From Coprinopsis marcescibilis (taxonomy: Eukaryota; Basidiomycota; Agaricomycetes; Agaricales; Psathyrellaceae), in the NCBI GenBank assembly GCA_004369085.1, contig ML210298.1:11685-75684 (forward strand): DNA of 64,000 nt, given 5' to 3'. The translations under genes were made by a program, and so were the position numbers. Under the pieces are notes generated by a model, which saw only the letters and a list, made by a program, of their open reading frames with translations, was not told the DNA's origin and searched no databases. Positions 10,070 to 23,291 of this stretch are shown here, in pieces. How positions within the stretch are numbered: the stretch's first letter is position 1; every line of letters starts with the position of its first letter.

Positions 10070-13000
10070 ATGAGGAAGAGGGTGCGAAAACGCCAGGAGA
10101 GAAAGAAGGTCGACACAGTAGTCGAGAGCGCTAGGCAAGAGCAAAAGGAAGGGTCGTCAGGCGCTCCCCAGTCTAAGCCAATCGCGCCCACAAGTGACCC
10201 AAGAAACGTTGACCAAGGTAAAGTACCTGCAGTTCTGAAAATCGCTCGACGCTCCGATAGATGCTAAACCGTGTCCGACGGGCTGGACAGAAACGAGGCC
10301 ACCCCAAGGAACAACATTTCAAGCATCTGCTCCCATCGAGACTATGGACATCCCGCGTACGGCTTCACAAGGTTAGAGATCCACTGTCGACCTGCGATCC
10401 TACCTGACCGCTTTTATAGTGAGGCCATCGCCATCGACTGCAGGAGGCAGCAACACGCATGAAGTAGGCCCTCCAGTGAAGACAGAGTCAGTTTCGCTCA
10501 CAACTGACCCTATCGACATCGACCAAGGCCGTATGTACTTCATCTGTAGTACAGACAGGATGCTGATATCGAGTTCGATCTTGTTCTGAAGGCTCGCCGC
10601 AAACGGCACCTCAAGCAATACCCATGGGCATCACGGACACTATTCGTATGACTGCTAAAGGTAAGTGATTGGTTGTGGACGATCAATCTGCACTGATCCT
10701 TTATATGCAGAAGAAGCCAGATTTGAGGGTGGAATCCTCAACAACGCACAAGGGGTACACATCGGGGCGTCTGCTACGCTTATCAGCACGCAGAACATCA
10801 CCACCAACATAGTACGAAACACTATCGTTCAGCCTGACGTCTCCGAGAGAGGTGTGTACAAAGTCGGTCCCTAACATACCCTTGCTGCTCATTCATATCT
10901 GGATGTAGATATGGCGCTGTTCGGGAGGATCGTGGAATGGCTTAGCGACATCAACTATCACGCCATCCAAGCCGATAACTATGGAAAGCGAGCGAAGGGG
11001 ACAGGGGAGTGGGCCTTCGATGACCCAAAGATCGTCGACTGGCTGGGGGGAGTTCTGGGAGTATTATGGGGGGTAGGCATGCGTACGTTCGGCTTTCAAT
11101 CACTACGACAGGATTGAAACTAATTTCTCTAGCTGTATAGCGGGCGCTGGGAAGACTGTATTAGCGTACGTTCTTTCTTCATGAGTCGGGTAACGTACTG
11201 ACGGCTGTATCAGGTCGATCATCATCGACCATCTTCTGCAGAAGGCCAAGGCCAACAAGCGCATCTGCGTTGCGTTCGCCTTCAGTCGCTACACTGACCA
11301 GTTCACGGGCGACAAGGTCCTCGGTGGGCTCCTTCGCCAGGTTGTCCAGGACCATCCGTCCACTCTCGCCTTTGTAAAGCCCATGTACGACTATCATCAC
11401 CAACGAAAAACCCGACCGTCGCAGAAGGAGCTCCTGGACGTCATCCGGGCCATCTTCAATTCAGACCTATTTGACGAGAAGTTCTGTGCCCTGGATGGCC
11501 TGGACGAGGCTTTCGAGGATACCCAGGTCGATGTTCTTGACGCTCTTGCAGAGCTTCCGGCGAATTTGCTCCTCATGTCGCGCCCACTACCACTGCTCAA
11601 GGACCGTGTGCCGGATGCAATGTTCATCGATATCATTCTACACGAGGCTGACATCATCCAAATGATTGAGTACAAGATTGGACGCATGCCTAGGCTGCGA
11701 AACCTGCTGGAGAAGGGAGATTGGAAGGAAAAGGTTGTCAAGGCTGTGCTTGAAAGGTCGTCGGGGATGTGAGTGACCTTAGGCACAACTGTGGCATATC
11801 ATCTGCTCACCTATGTTTGTAGGTTCTTGGTGGCCTCTCTACAGCTTGACATGCTTGGTAGCTGCATCAATATCAAGAGCCTGAGCGCAGCACTTCAGGC
11901 ACTTCCTACAGGCATTAATGCCATGTATGAGGCCACCATGGGGCGTATCAATAGTGGTCCAGCATCCAAGTTGGCCCTTGGTGCCCTGACCTTGCTTGCA
12001 TATGCTTGCGAGTCACTCAGGATGGATGATCTTCTACATGCACTTGCTGTTGAAACAGAACCATTCAAGTATGATTCTGACCTTCTGGTTGATCCTGACA
12101 CAGTGCTGTCTGCATGCTGTGGGTTGATCACTTTTGAGCCAGAGACAGAATTTGTCCGCCTTGTCCGTATGTGTTATTCCCTTCTTGAGTATCTGGATAG
12201 TAACTTATGCTCTATATATAGACTACACTGCATGTGACTTCCTGGTTGGCTACCTTCCAAAGGTGGGGGTTGATGCAGAGGTCATGTTGGCTTGCACATG
12301 TGTTGCTCGCCTTCAAGGTTGTGGGTTTGCAAACTACAATAATGGCTTCATCTATGGATTCAAGGATGATGTGTTTACCACCCATCCCTTTCTTGCATAT
12401 GCCCATTGCAACTGGGCAACCCATGCACACTCAGCATCACTCCCAGCCTTTGTTGAGGAATTCATCCTGCAGTGCCAACGCTTTCCCTGGAAGCATCCTT
12501 CATATATGGGATTTGACCATCTCAACTTCATCCAGCTTGCTGCTGTGTGCAACTTTTACAGTCTGCTTGCACAGTGGCTGGGTTTAGATCCCTCTTCAAC
12601 TACCTACCCACCTTTCCCACTCAATGTCAACTCCAAGTCAGCAAAGGGCTGCACTGCACTAGCACTTGCTGCTACCTTTGGACACCTCAAAACTGTAGAG
12701 CTGCTCATTGGGGTTGAAGGGGTTGATACTCAATGCTTTGACGATTTTGGACAGTCACCCCTAATTGCAGCATCATGGGCAGGCCATGTTCAGGTTGTGG
12801 ACATGCTTCTGGGTGTTGTTGATGCAGACCATGTCAATGCAGGTTCTTGGACTGCACTCATGTTTGCTGCATCTGAAGGCCACACAGAAGTCATGAAGTC
12901 CCTTCTTTGTGTCCAGGGCATCAATATCAATGCAAGGGAGCCTGATACTGGTCATGGAGAGGGTTATTCAGCTCTCACCCTTGCAGCCCAGAATGGCCAC

Positions 13001-13336
13001 CTATCTGCAGTTCAACTGCTGCTTGGAGTTGATGGCATTGATGTGAATGCATCACATTGGGCAGATGGAACAGCCCTTTCACAGGCATCCAGACAGGAGC
13101 ATATAGACACTGTCAAACTCTTGCTGCAGCAAGAGGATGTCAATGCCAATTCCTCACAATGCCAAGAGGGGTCAGCAGTCATGCAGGTAGCACATCAGCA
13201 AGAGGAGATTCAGGTTAATATGACAAGATCTGATGGCCGTTCAGCACTAGCATTGGCATTGAAGGGACAGCCATGGGTATCTACTGAAATCAAGTTGGAG
13301 ATTGCTCAGTTGCTTCAAGCCCATGGGGCACAATAG
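10070..13336 (+). CDS. NLR gene B: NACHT-ankyrin protein
   Basis: Ten exons give an uninterrupted 920-codon frame: 10070-10217, 10291-10371, 10420-10530, 10592-10660, 10711-10851, 10909-11082, 11141-11165, 11214-11768, 11823-12166 and 12222-13336. From the Gly/Asn/Val/Ile motif onward it has the same domains and intron phases as A and C: P-loop PGAGKT near residue 243 on the 25-nt exon, LDGLDEA about 100 residues later, HYTACDFL, then ankyrin repeats. Upstream exons are diverged; only basic (RKRVRKRQERKK) and DP..(V/I)DQ modules remain. The last exon is 33 nt shorter than in A and C because about 11 residues of one ankyrin repeat are deleted. The start is uncertain: position 10070 follows an AG that could be a splice acceptor, and the ATG-bearing first exon of A and C is not evident. 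The protein is probably a STAND ATPase of fungal self/non-self or immune type; its partner and ligand are unknown. Confidence 0.85.
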
Positions 13337-13429
13337 GGGTTTATTACAGATTAATTATATTTGTTTGTTTTGCTCTCTGATATTTTGTTTGTATTCCTGT
13401 TTTATAATTTCAATAACAACCCATTTACA

Positions 13430-13540
13430 ATCCACAGAGAAGTTTAGACATTCCTGAAGGTCATAGCCACAGACTGTTGTCGTCACAAGTTTGGGATCAT
13501 CACTGAACTGTGGCTGGGTTAGTTCGGTTATTTGGACTGG
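13430..13540 (-). repeat. Flank block shared with 731-835
   Basis: This is the inverted partner of the block near gene A. On the minus strand it reads DPKLVTTTVCGYDLQE. It starts about 100 bp after the stop codon of gene B. Confidence 0.6.
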
Positions 13541-14400
13541 GAACAAGTGGAAGTACATACCATTGGTGCTGCGGGCTCGACTGGATGTGCACCAACAACT
13601 CAGATATCAGTTACTTTTGTAACGGAAGATCATGGACGCACCGTATTTCAACACGGTTTGGTCATTCTTCGTTTTGATCTAAGAAGGCTCTATGAGATAA
13701 ATTCGGAGAATGAGGGCTTCGAGAACGTACGACGACCGAGGTATAGTAGTAGGCAGCAAGTGTAAGGAGCTGGACGGTGACGAACCAACACGTACACAGC
13801 TGTCATTGAAACATGAGGGTTGCTGGGCCATCAAAAGGCGTCTGAGGCCCACTAAAACAGATTGCATGAGTATCCAGCCAGCCAAAAGATGCTCACTACT
13901 CACTCTGCATCACAAAAAACGAAGCGATATATTCGACAACCACTGACATGGCTTCGAGCATGAAGCCAGGACAAAGGTGAGCTGAACGGGCGTCGTCATC
14001 AGGCGATTATGGCGTATGGTTCGGATGCGCGGGAGTCGGGACATTTCGATCCAAGCTATCCTGTAAGACCTGCAGGAAGAACTCGCGGCTCTTGTATCGA
14101 TCAAGTCCACAGCGCATCTTACACCATTATCCCAACGAACTTCGTACTACGCCTCTTACTGCCCTGTGCATCACACGGCGGTACCAGCGCCACCAGCATT
14201 GCCTCCTCTCAAGCCATTCATAGAACCTACACCGCGTTCTCAAAGTACATGCATGGGGAGGATAACAGATTCAATAGGAGCGGATATGTTCCTCAGTCCC
14301 TCCTCTCCCCTTCAACCTGCATCCTAGACCTGAAATCCGGATTGGTATATGTTCAAGGATTGAAAACAGTGCGTGAACGTACCTCGCAACGTCCCTTACT
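13541..14400. other. No gene seen
   Basis: Short overlapping frames are present on both strands, with no domain and no consistent splice structure. The sequence leads into the repeat array. Confidence 0.4.
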
Positions 14401-17400
14401 CATCCCGCCCACCACGCTACCCTAACCACAGGCTGTTCGAAAGCGCAGCAAAATTCTAGACGAAAGCAGCATTCGATTTAGTGCCATATCCACCAACGCG
14501 AAACGATAGAAACACTCACCGGATTCTCTTTTTCCCCTCGCTTCTCCGCTGCATGGTTCGCACACCCCGCGTCTCTCGCTCGGTCGGCTCCTCAGAGATG
14601 CCATTCACCCCTGACAGCCTGGAGCATCCATCCGCAGATCGCAGTGTATGCAGTGACACCCAGCTTTACTCCATGTGCACTCCATAGATCAATCGCGGTT
14701 GCCGATGCCGATGTTGATGAGGGTCTGGGTGCAGACTTCGAAGGCAATCCGGACACGGGGTCTGATACATTCGCTGCTTCCCAAGATGAAGAAGCGCAAG
14801 AGGGCGATGGTGAGGACGAGTAGGGCTAATTTCAGCAGTCGAGGTCGGCGCAAGGGATTGGCGCAGTGTCGATTGCGCAGGCGATGTCGATGAGACACTA
14901 TTGCAGCTCGATGAGGATCCGCGTCTGCTGTCGCCTGGATCTGCGTCGCGCAGTTTGCCCTAGCCGACTGACGCAGCTCAAGGACCCCTGCTCTCCATCA
15001 GGGACGAGGACGATACGCTTCTCGTTGTTCCGTAGCCACGGATAAAGCCCTGAACGAAGGAGACGGCGAGCGAGAGAAGGGTCTAACGATGGACGTGTGT
15101 GGAGACGAATAGAGCGGCGGGCAGGCGGGTCTGACGGTGGACGAAAGCACGAATGTCGAGGAATCCGGGACGCCGGCAGCATCGGCTTTCCCCACCACCA
15201 CACTGTCTACCCCACCACTGTGCCCTCTTATCCCCACAGTCGTCCGCCCATATGGCGGGGTCCTGCACTTCATTATCGAGCTTCAGCACTGGAAGGTAGT
15301 GTGCGGTGGACGTTGAGGTTGGAGAAAGGGCGGAGAATTTGCTGCCGGGCTTTGTTCTGCGACAGAAGGCGGTATGGTATGCGGCCGAATAGGAAAAAGA
15401 CGAAGCAGTGGTCTTGATTAAGACTAGGGAGAAGCGGGGAAAAGAGGGTAGGATATCCCAAAAGTTGCTGGGTGAGTGGCATTCAACGTGGCGACTTATG
15501 CACTCGGCCTAACGATTCCCAATGTCAAATCCCTGAAGCCCCGAGAAAACGAGCCAGAGGAAAACGTACATTGTAAGCCAGTGATCTGCTGGAGCTATGT
15601 TGCGCGATATCGCCCAAGGAACACATACATCAATACACCAGGGTATTTGGTATTCACGCTGGGTCTTGAAGCCGTCGCCCGAGTGCCGGCTCGTCCAGAC
15701 GTAGCGACCTGGCCAGGTATATGCAGCACCCGAGATCTTTCCTGAATGGTGTATCAACCCTTGATCGACTTGGCTCCAGGGCTTTGCAAAGGGTGGGCGG
15801 GCGAGTTTATGACCGTTCGTCGCGCCGTGAAAGGGTCAAACGGTAGAGTTGCAAGGGGAAAACAGTGGAACGCGAGTGCAAGCAGGATTCACCGAGATGT
15901 TTGCCAGGTGCGTTGGATTGCGGACATTTCTGGTTATGGATTTAGAATGGGCAGGGTGTTGTCGTGTCAGGGACTGCTCGGTTGGCTAAAAAGCTGTGGG
16001 ATGGTAGTGGCAGGTAGTTGGTGGTCGTGAGCAGAGTGGTGCAATTGGAAGAGCGACGAGCATGGGAGGACGAGCAGCTGATAAACTGTTAAAGCAGGCA
16101 AGTATAACGAGTGACAACGAAACTCACACATCTTCTCCACTGACATGCTATTCATTAGCCAATCTCGTGTCCATCAATCGCCTCCAAATGCTATCCTCCA
16201 TATCGATGAAAGCTGGCAATAGAAAACATCACCGCTCAACGACTGTGATATACCGAGGCTGCTAGGCGAACGGGGGTCGTCGTGGATGTAACGCGAGCTG
16301 CGATGCTCGTCGCGATGAACCGCTGTCTCCGGCCGGGCCGCCAAATTGATGTCATATGAACGACACGGTTGGCCTTGAAGGTTGCGTTGGGTCTACCGCG
16401 TGTCAGACTGTAGGGGGACATCCATCTCTTCTGGAAGGTAGTATACTGGCGATATGCCTCTCTGAATTGGACGTTCATAGAATTTGAGTGCTATTTTATC
16501 TCAACTGTGTAGCCCAGGTACCCCCATGCGTCAACCAGCCGTTTATGAATATGTTTATTGATAGGCGGTGGGTCAGGGCTTCTAACAATAGTCCTAACTC
16601 TACCCAGACGACGAGCAGCAGGAGGGCCGGTCGTGCATGTGAACGTCGACGCATCCAGGACGCCAGCAGTAACTCCACACTCTCCACACCATGTCCCTAC
16701 GCCCGCACGCCCGCACCTCCAAACTCATCCACCCGCAGGGCGAAGTCCTGCACCTCATTCCGCAGCTGCGGCACTTGGTAGTGTAGGCTAGGGTGTCGAA
16801 TTCGAGGCTGGATGACAGGTCGGAGAATGGTCGATCTTGATTCTTGGCTACGACGATGGAGATGGGGGAGTCTACTTGTCAGAGCACCGTCTTCACTATC
16901 GCTTGGTTGCGAAAATATCGCCCGGAGCTGGCTGGTGCAGACATCGCGAGCCCGCCAGGTACATAGGGATACGAACCTGTGGGATAGCAGTAGTGGCAGG
17001 CAGTGAGTGGGCGTGGTGCGATTGGACGCGATGCCCCGAGGTTCAGTGTTGTCCTCCATCGGCGTCAGCCTGGCAAATGGCAAAATCACCACGTCAGTAG
17101 AGGCACTCAGGAACGCAGACCGGAAAAGAGTAAACGTACCTCGGCGCCGCACACCTATCCCCATCCCCGATCTGGTACACTCGAATCAGCAACACGTTCA
17201 TCAATACAGCAAGAAAGAAAGGCTCACTGGCTTCTTTTTCTTCCTTCGCCGCTCGCTGCATCAGTTCGTACACCCCTCCCTCGGCTCCTCAGCAGCGCCA
17301 TTCACCGCCTGGAGGAGCTCACCACGGAACATATCGCATGTAGTGACACCCAAGCTCCTTCCCCGCATCTCCAACCATAGCGATTTCCGGCATCCTCTCT

Positions 17401-18500
17401 CCCCTTCACCACTCGACGCGCTGCCATCCATTAGGCATCCACATGCAGGGCGAGAGCAAGAACCACGTCTGCTGAACGGTGTGCACCGAAAATGGCAAAG
17501 GCGAGGCAGACGACGAAAAGACACGATCGCAGCTCGACGAGGATAGCCATGACGACGATGTGTCTGGTACCGCTTTGGTTGAGGAGGCTGGATCTGCCCT
17601 TTTGCCCAAGATGACTGACGAATCTCAAGACCTCTACTCCCCACCACTGACAAGGATGATACGCTGGCGTCTCGCTGCGCCGCAGCCACGGATAGAGCCC
17701 CGAACGAAGAAGACAACCGGCGGTGGGAGGGGTCCAATGGTCGAAGTGGAAGGAAAGGAAACGCATACATCGGTGGGCAGTTGGACGTGGGCATGAGATA
17801 AGGAGGGTCCGGGACGCCAGTAGTATCGTCTATCCAACCAGCACACTGTCTGAGCCCTACCACAGCTTCCGCCGGCATGGCGAGGTTCTGCACTGGGCAT
17901 GTTTGATTTGGAGATTGGGCGAGACCATGGGGAGTGATTCGTCAAGGTTCATTATAGCAGGCAGACAGCCAGGTCTGACGATGGACGCACGCATGAACGT
18001 CGGCGATCCCGAGACGCCAGAAGCATCGTCTTTCCCCACCACCGCACTGTCTACACCCTACCACTGCGCCCTCTGATGCCCAAACTCATCCAACTGCAGG
18101 ACCGGCACTTCGTTCTTGAGCTTCAGCACTGGACTAGTGTGGGGTGTGGTTGATTTGGAGATTGGGTGAGAGCCCGGGAATGATTCGTCGGGCTTCGTGA
18201 TGGGGAGAACAAGGTACAGAGCACGGTTGAAGAGGAAGAGGGTGGTTTGCCATCAATGTCGCTGATTTCAGTCGCTAGCACGACGACTTGGAAGCAGGGA
18301 AAGAGGACGGGATGGCCGTAAAGTTGATGGGCAAGTGGAATTCGATGTGGCGATTTATGCATTCGACCTGACAATTAGCAATGTCAGATTCCGTGAACCC
18401 ACCCCGAGATAACGAGGCAGAGAGGAAACGCACCATGCAGCACTCGAGATCTTCGAGTTCCCGAATGCTCCGGGGCTCTATAAAGCGTGAGGAGCGAGTT
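14400..18500 (+). repeat. Decayed modular repeat array
   Basis: At least three module types occur. Module X is at about 14480-15290 and again at 17230-18120, module Y at 15290-16250 and module Z at 16250-17230. The X-to-X spacing is about 2.75 kb, so this is a partial tandem array. About 15290-18400 is collinear and in the same orientation with 57620-60620. On the minus strand several modules share a theme such as NEVQ.LALRVDEFG, and others share YLASS.CLD or WTSRHSG.GFKT. Frames are broken throughout, so I see a dead gene-derived repeat of unknown origin. Confidence 0.6.
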
Positions 18501-19765
18501 GGTGGGGAGGTCGTGTCGTAATAAGGGGACAGGAGGTGGATTTCTGTGGAGGAAGCAGTGGAATATGATTAAAAGTCGTAGAATGTACGATAGGGTTGGA
18601 TTGGGTGGACGGTTCTGGATTCAAAATGGGCAGGTGCTGTGGCGTTGGCGGTGAACTGCTTGAGAGTGGTAGGCAGTGGTGGATCCACTGACACACTATT
18701 CGCCAGTCAATCTCACGCTCAACACCCAAGTTCCAGTGTTATCCTCCATATCAGCGACACCCTGACAGGCCAAGGCCACCAAGTCAGAGGAGGGATTCAG
18801 CAAAGCAGAGGTTGGCAACGTACCTCATCAACCACCTGGAAATCGACATCCGAGCAACGAAGTGCTCAATGAGGCTACGAGCGGGTGAGAAGTCCAGGAC
18901 ATCGCTATTCGTCTTGCTCAGCGATTGTCATATGCTGGGGCTGCTCGGCGTTGGCTAGGCAGTCACGCGCTCGTCGTGGATGGGCGCGAGTTGAGTTCGG
19001 TGGGCTCGGCTATCTCCGGCCTGGCCGCCAGACATATGATGTCATAGGACAGCGTCGACTCCGGGCATTCATTATCCATCCAACCCTTCCCACAAACTCG
19101 TTTGTAGCCGCACAAATATTATTCTGAACGACATGCCGTAATGATAGCGCTCGGAGGCTCTGCTACCACCATCTTTACATGAATACAGAGGCTTGTTCCC
19201 CAGTTCAACGACCATTCGCGCAAGGTTGGGGTAGGACCAAGTCCTGCACACTTTGGCTGCTGCTAAGTTAGAGACAGCGAGCCGTATGTGGATGGAGAGC
19301 CAGGAAGGCTATAAAAAGGGTCTGTCGAGGATCAGATGCCGATCACGCACGGCTTTTCCATAATCGAAACGCCCGCCCTGTACGCTCTTTTCGTATCCGA
19401 GTTTAAAACGAGTGCCACTGTACACTCCCGATGAGGATGACGGTTGCTCTCACCTGCTACATTTGCGCCTCTATGTACCACAACGCACCAGAGAGACGCT
19501 AAGCAGTTTGTAGCCTCGCCTCTCGAGTCTTTCACATTGATTCGTAGACTTCGTATCTCCCGGTCCCTCAGTTCTTCTACCACGCCTTTCCCAGACGAGG
19601 TATATGCGGAGAGCCTCGGTGCCACAAAGGACTTGTGCGATAGCCGAGGACGTACTATTCACTGTGCGAACGGTGACTAACAGCTCGAGGATGGCCTCCG
19701 AAAAACAAACCTGGAGCATTCAGGGCCCCTCTGTCAATGCGATATCTTAGCCAAACCCCCAACCA
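18500..19765 (-). repeat. Blocks V and U, inverted copy of 5905-6905
   Basis: About 18745-19765 is the reverse-complement partner of 5905-6905. The segment at 18500-18745 links it to the array. Together with 5.9-9.3 kb this makes a large imperfect inverted repeat with gene B between its arms. The U block here has no NLR promoter beside it, whereas at gene A it directly follows the NLR upstream region. Confidence 0.65.
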
Positions 19766-19939
19766 TTCCTGGAGACTTTGTCTCTAGGTTTTACTACGCG
19801 AAATAGATCATCCCACGCAACTTTCTTGCTATATATAGTAACGCCCGGTCTAGAATCTGTCATTTTGCTCCACTGTTTGACAAGTGTGCGAACCTGGTTC
19901 AGAACAGGAAATGTCAGATATGTGGATATGACATCACCG

Positions 19940-20050
19940 TTTTGGTGCAAACTGGATAAGGCCTTATAAGGCCTTAGAATATATTACAGAAATAAAATGT
20001 CTGCAATTATTGCGACTGGGTTTACAAGGTCTTATAATGGTAGAATGTCC
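19940..20050 (+). repeat. Palindrome-bearing repeat, partner at 39985-40075
   Basis: Positions 19958-19975 form a perfect 18-bp palindrome (AAGGCCTTATAAGGCCTT). After it come TGCAATTATTGCG and TTACAAGGTCTTATAA. The same order occurs near 39996-40070, where a different perfect 18-bp palindrome is followed by TGCAATAATTGCG and TTACAAGGTC. Related TTACAAGGTCTTACAA lies near 21012. Confidence 0.6.
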
Positions 20051-22907
20051 CAACGTTAGTGTGAGAGGGAAATATCACCTGGTCCAAATGTCCAACATCA
20101 GGCACTAGGAAGGCATTGGAATGCATCCTCCCAGACCCTATTTGTAAGTGAAACATGGACGACAGCAATGGAAAGCTGTTAACTCGATCAAAAGGAAGAA
20201 ATCTTTCAGCCATGTGCTGAAAGAGACTTTGAGAAGCCTTTATTTGTGGTGGTGACTTAGTCATGACTTATTTCTGGAGATGACAATCGTTGGGGTGAGT
20301 GGTTGGCTTGTGGTGGAATAATAGGGTTTTGGTTGGCGATCCCGCCCCAATTCTCTTTCCATTCCCAATGTTTATTCCCCAAGGGAATTGATGCCAAGCA
20401 ATGGCTCTGCTCAGCCCACACATCCCCACCTACCAATCCAGTTCAACTCTGATGCAATGTTGGCAGAATTGAATGTGTGAGAAATGACAGAATGGATGAA
20501 GTTGAGCAATTGTTCCCTGAGTCTAGTCACTGGCAATCAGACAGATCAGGCTCGCTGCAGCATAGTGACACACCCTCTCGCTGATCTCATCTTGAAGTTT
20601 GAACCATGCAATCATTGAAGTCTAACCAACGTGGAACGGTATAGCAAAGCCAGGATCGCCCGTTTTGCAGGATATATATTTATCTACATATGTTGTTAGT
20701 CACGAGTTGGCGCTGGGAAAATGGCATCATGATTACCTAACCCCGCTACTTCACAAGTTCCCAGATTCAAACGGGTCCAACCACTCGCTCCCCATCAGCA
20801 TCCTTTTTGCAATATCAAAAAGTGTTTCTTTGCCCCACTTCTCAATTGCATTCCACGGATGATTACATAGAAGTAAAATAGCTTATATGACAAAGCCATG
20901 GTGACACAGACGTTGGGGTGCTATGTCTGTGCTATGTCTTGCCACTGTGTTTGTCAGCAGCACTCAGTACTCTGTGTCGTTCAATCTTCGCTAAATCCCT
21001 GAGACATGGGCAACCTTACAAGGTCTTACAATAGCTCATAATACTTGGCACATTCACCCGAGATTGGAACACTGTGACCCTGCCATCTGTGGTGATGCTA
21101 CTTAGTACTAATGTCCTTTGAAGGTTGAATGTTGGTTGATTCCGTGTGACAACACCACTTACTCCGACTTGCCCTTGCGCTTGACAGACCTTGGCTCACC
21201 CCATACTTGTCCCATACCTGGCCCACACTTGCCCCAGTATTACTTGTCATGACATTGACATTATCTTGCTGGTACACCAAGCACTTTGTTCTGGAAATAA
21301 ATAAAAATCTCCACCTCTGGCACCCACTGAGCTCACCACCACTAAGCACTAAGGTACCTTGTTATGTCATCGTTCACACCTGGTGGCCAGCATGACTCCT
21401 TCAAGTTCCTATTGCAGGCTTAACTCGACATGTCAAGTCAGCCTCCACAACGATGCCTGCACCAATGCCTACACAACTTGACAGCAATACCATACCCTCA
21501 AGTTCCAGTTGAGGTTCGACACGATGCTCCAGCCAACCTAGACAGTGGCGTCCATTGGCAGCCAGACAACGCAAAGACAATGGACCACATTTAAAGCTAT
21601 ATAAACTTGGAGAACATAAGAGGGGGTAGTCGCACGGACTCTGAATCGCACCAAAAACAGTCCACGCACGACATCCCGACACGATTGGGAATGACCTGCA
21701 ATGCTTGTACCGTGTATAGGCTTCAGATGATGGATGTAAATGGGGCATTCAATTTATGCTTAATGTGAAATGTGACTATATACAGTGATAGCATAACTAC
21801 AAAATAATATTTTAATGAACCACCGATGGACTGGTCAGTAAGCAGAACTGGGGCTTGAAGGTGGCTAACGCCAATGACAGGAAGGTACAATGAATTCGCT
21901 ACATGCAATGGAGCGTCAGGGGCGTCCCAGCCGTTGGACGCCAAGGCCAGTGCACAAAGGAGAGCATGCTAGGTTGGGATCGGCTTTGAGGACGGGGTGT
22001 GGATGTGTCAGCCGTCAAGGCTGAGTACCGATTAAATCTAAAGGAATGGACAAGAAGGGTTAGTGTAAGGGGGGAGAAGGGTGCAGCATACCGAGCTCGC
22101 CAGGGTTAGACACTTACCTTCGTCACACAGATTGGGCACCATTCCAAGATCAAGAGCGAGAACAGAAGCCGATTGAGTCGTCAGCTTAGAGCGATGAGGC
22201 AGTGAGTGAACTCCTTGCTAGCCCCAAAGCATTGGCATGCACATGTTGATGGAGATGTCTGTATTAGAGGCTACAAAGAAAGCATGCATAGATATTAGTA
22301 TGCCTGCAAGCATTGTGTGTGGTAGTTGCCATAGAAAGTGCACTTACCCATGGAAGGGCCAGAACAACTCATGGTAACGATTGGTCACCATCAGTTGTCA
22401 GTTGCAGAGACAAATGGGGCGAGGATGGTGAACAGGAGTGCCAGGATTCACGATCACTTATAGTTGGAGGAGTTGAGGAACTTGCATGGAGACGTGGTTG
22501 AGAGTTAGGGACGAAGTTAAGGGGCAGAGGAGGGATTTGAATGGTGCTCACAGCTATTTTACTAGGGTTTATATACACCACTGGTGAGAGAATCAACATG
22601 ATTCAACCGTCCACTTTTGATGCTGCAGACTGATGTAGTACTGTTACCGAAGTCCAGGAGGTGAGGTGAGGCGGCGCCGTGAGAGGCGTGGTGCTATTCA
22701 GCAACCGTTACGGCTTAGGCTGTCTATATAGAATTGTCCGACTCGAGGAAGTCATTAAGTTACAATGAGCGCAACAGGCTGTATTGAGAAGAAAAACCCA
22801 TTAAGTGCTCTCATTGTTCCTCCACTCAAGGAACCGTGACGTCCAGTAACATATCCTCCTCCCTGTAACCGCAGGTACATCTTGGCCAGCCTTCTGTTTC
22901 ACATCAA
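20051..22907. other. No supported gene
   Basis: About 2.9 kb of moderately AT-rich DNA. An 80-residue minus-strand frame at 20022-20264 has no domain or context. Short TTAGTACTAA-like palindromes appear near 21105 and recur near 23826, 28616 and 39491. No transposon ends could be defined. Confidence 0.4.
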
Positions 22908-23291
22908 TCATATCTTCTGTTGCTGGATGATTAACCTCTGAACTTTGCTGATGACGCTCAGCTCTGAGATGGATAGGTTTTGGTGCCAGCCTGGCTGTCG
23001 ATGTGGTGGTGGTAGTAGTAGTTTGGTGTAGGCATCAATTGTCTCTCGTGAAGTGTCTCTGCCAAGTTGTTCCGGGTCACCAACTCGTTGCATCAGAGTG
23101 GTGAGATGACTATTCCCTAGTAGCGCTTCGAGGTAATGATGAGTTTGGGCAAGTAAGTTGTGACACCATTTCAAACGAGAATTCTCCCATGAAATGATGT
23201 TGTCTTGGCTTCCAATGTCATGGACCAGCTGCTCAAATGATCTGTCCTCGTTACCTGGATTTTGTTCCAGTAAATTCGAGGTAATCTGGAT
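22908..23291 (-). pseudogene. Orphan coding exon, hypothetical
   Basis: A minus-strand frame opens after a plausible acceptor (AATCCAG) near 23292 and runs 127 codons to a stop at 22908. The sequence is protein-like, with balanced charge and a probable helical region (KWCHNLLAQTHHYLEALLG). No upstream exon in a compatible frame was convincing; 23338-23580 on the same strand is a weak candidate. I do not recognise the family. It may be the last exon of a decayed accessory gene. Confidence 0.35.

Noticed and set aside
17261..17893. 210-codon minus-strand ORF
   Set aside because: It lies inside the repeat array; corresponding frames in the other copies are broken, and no domain is present.
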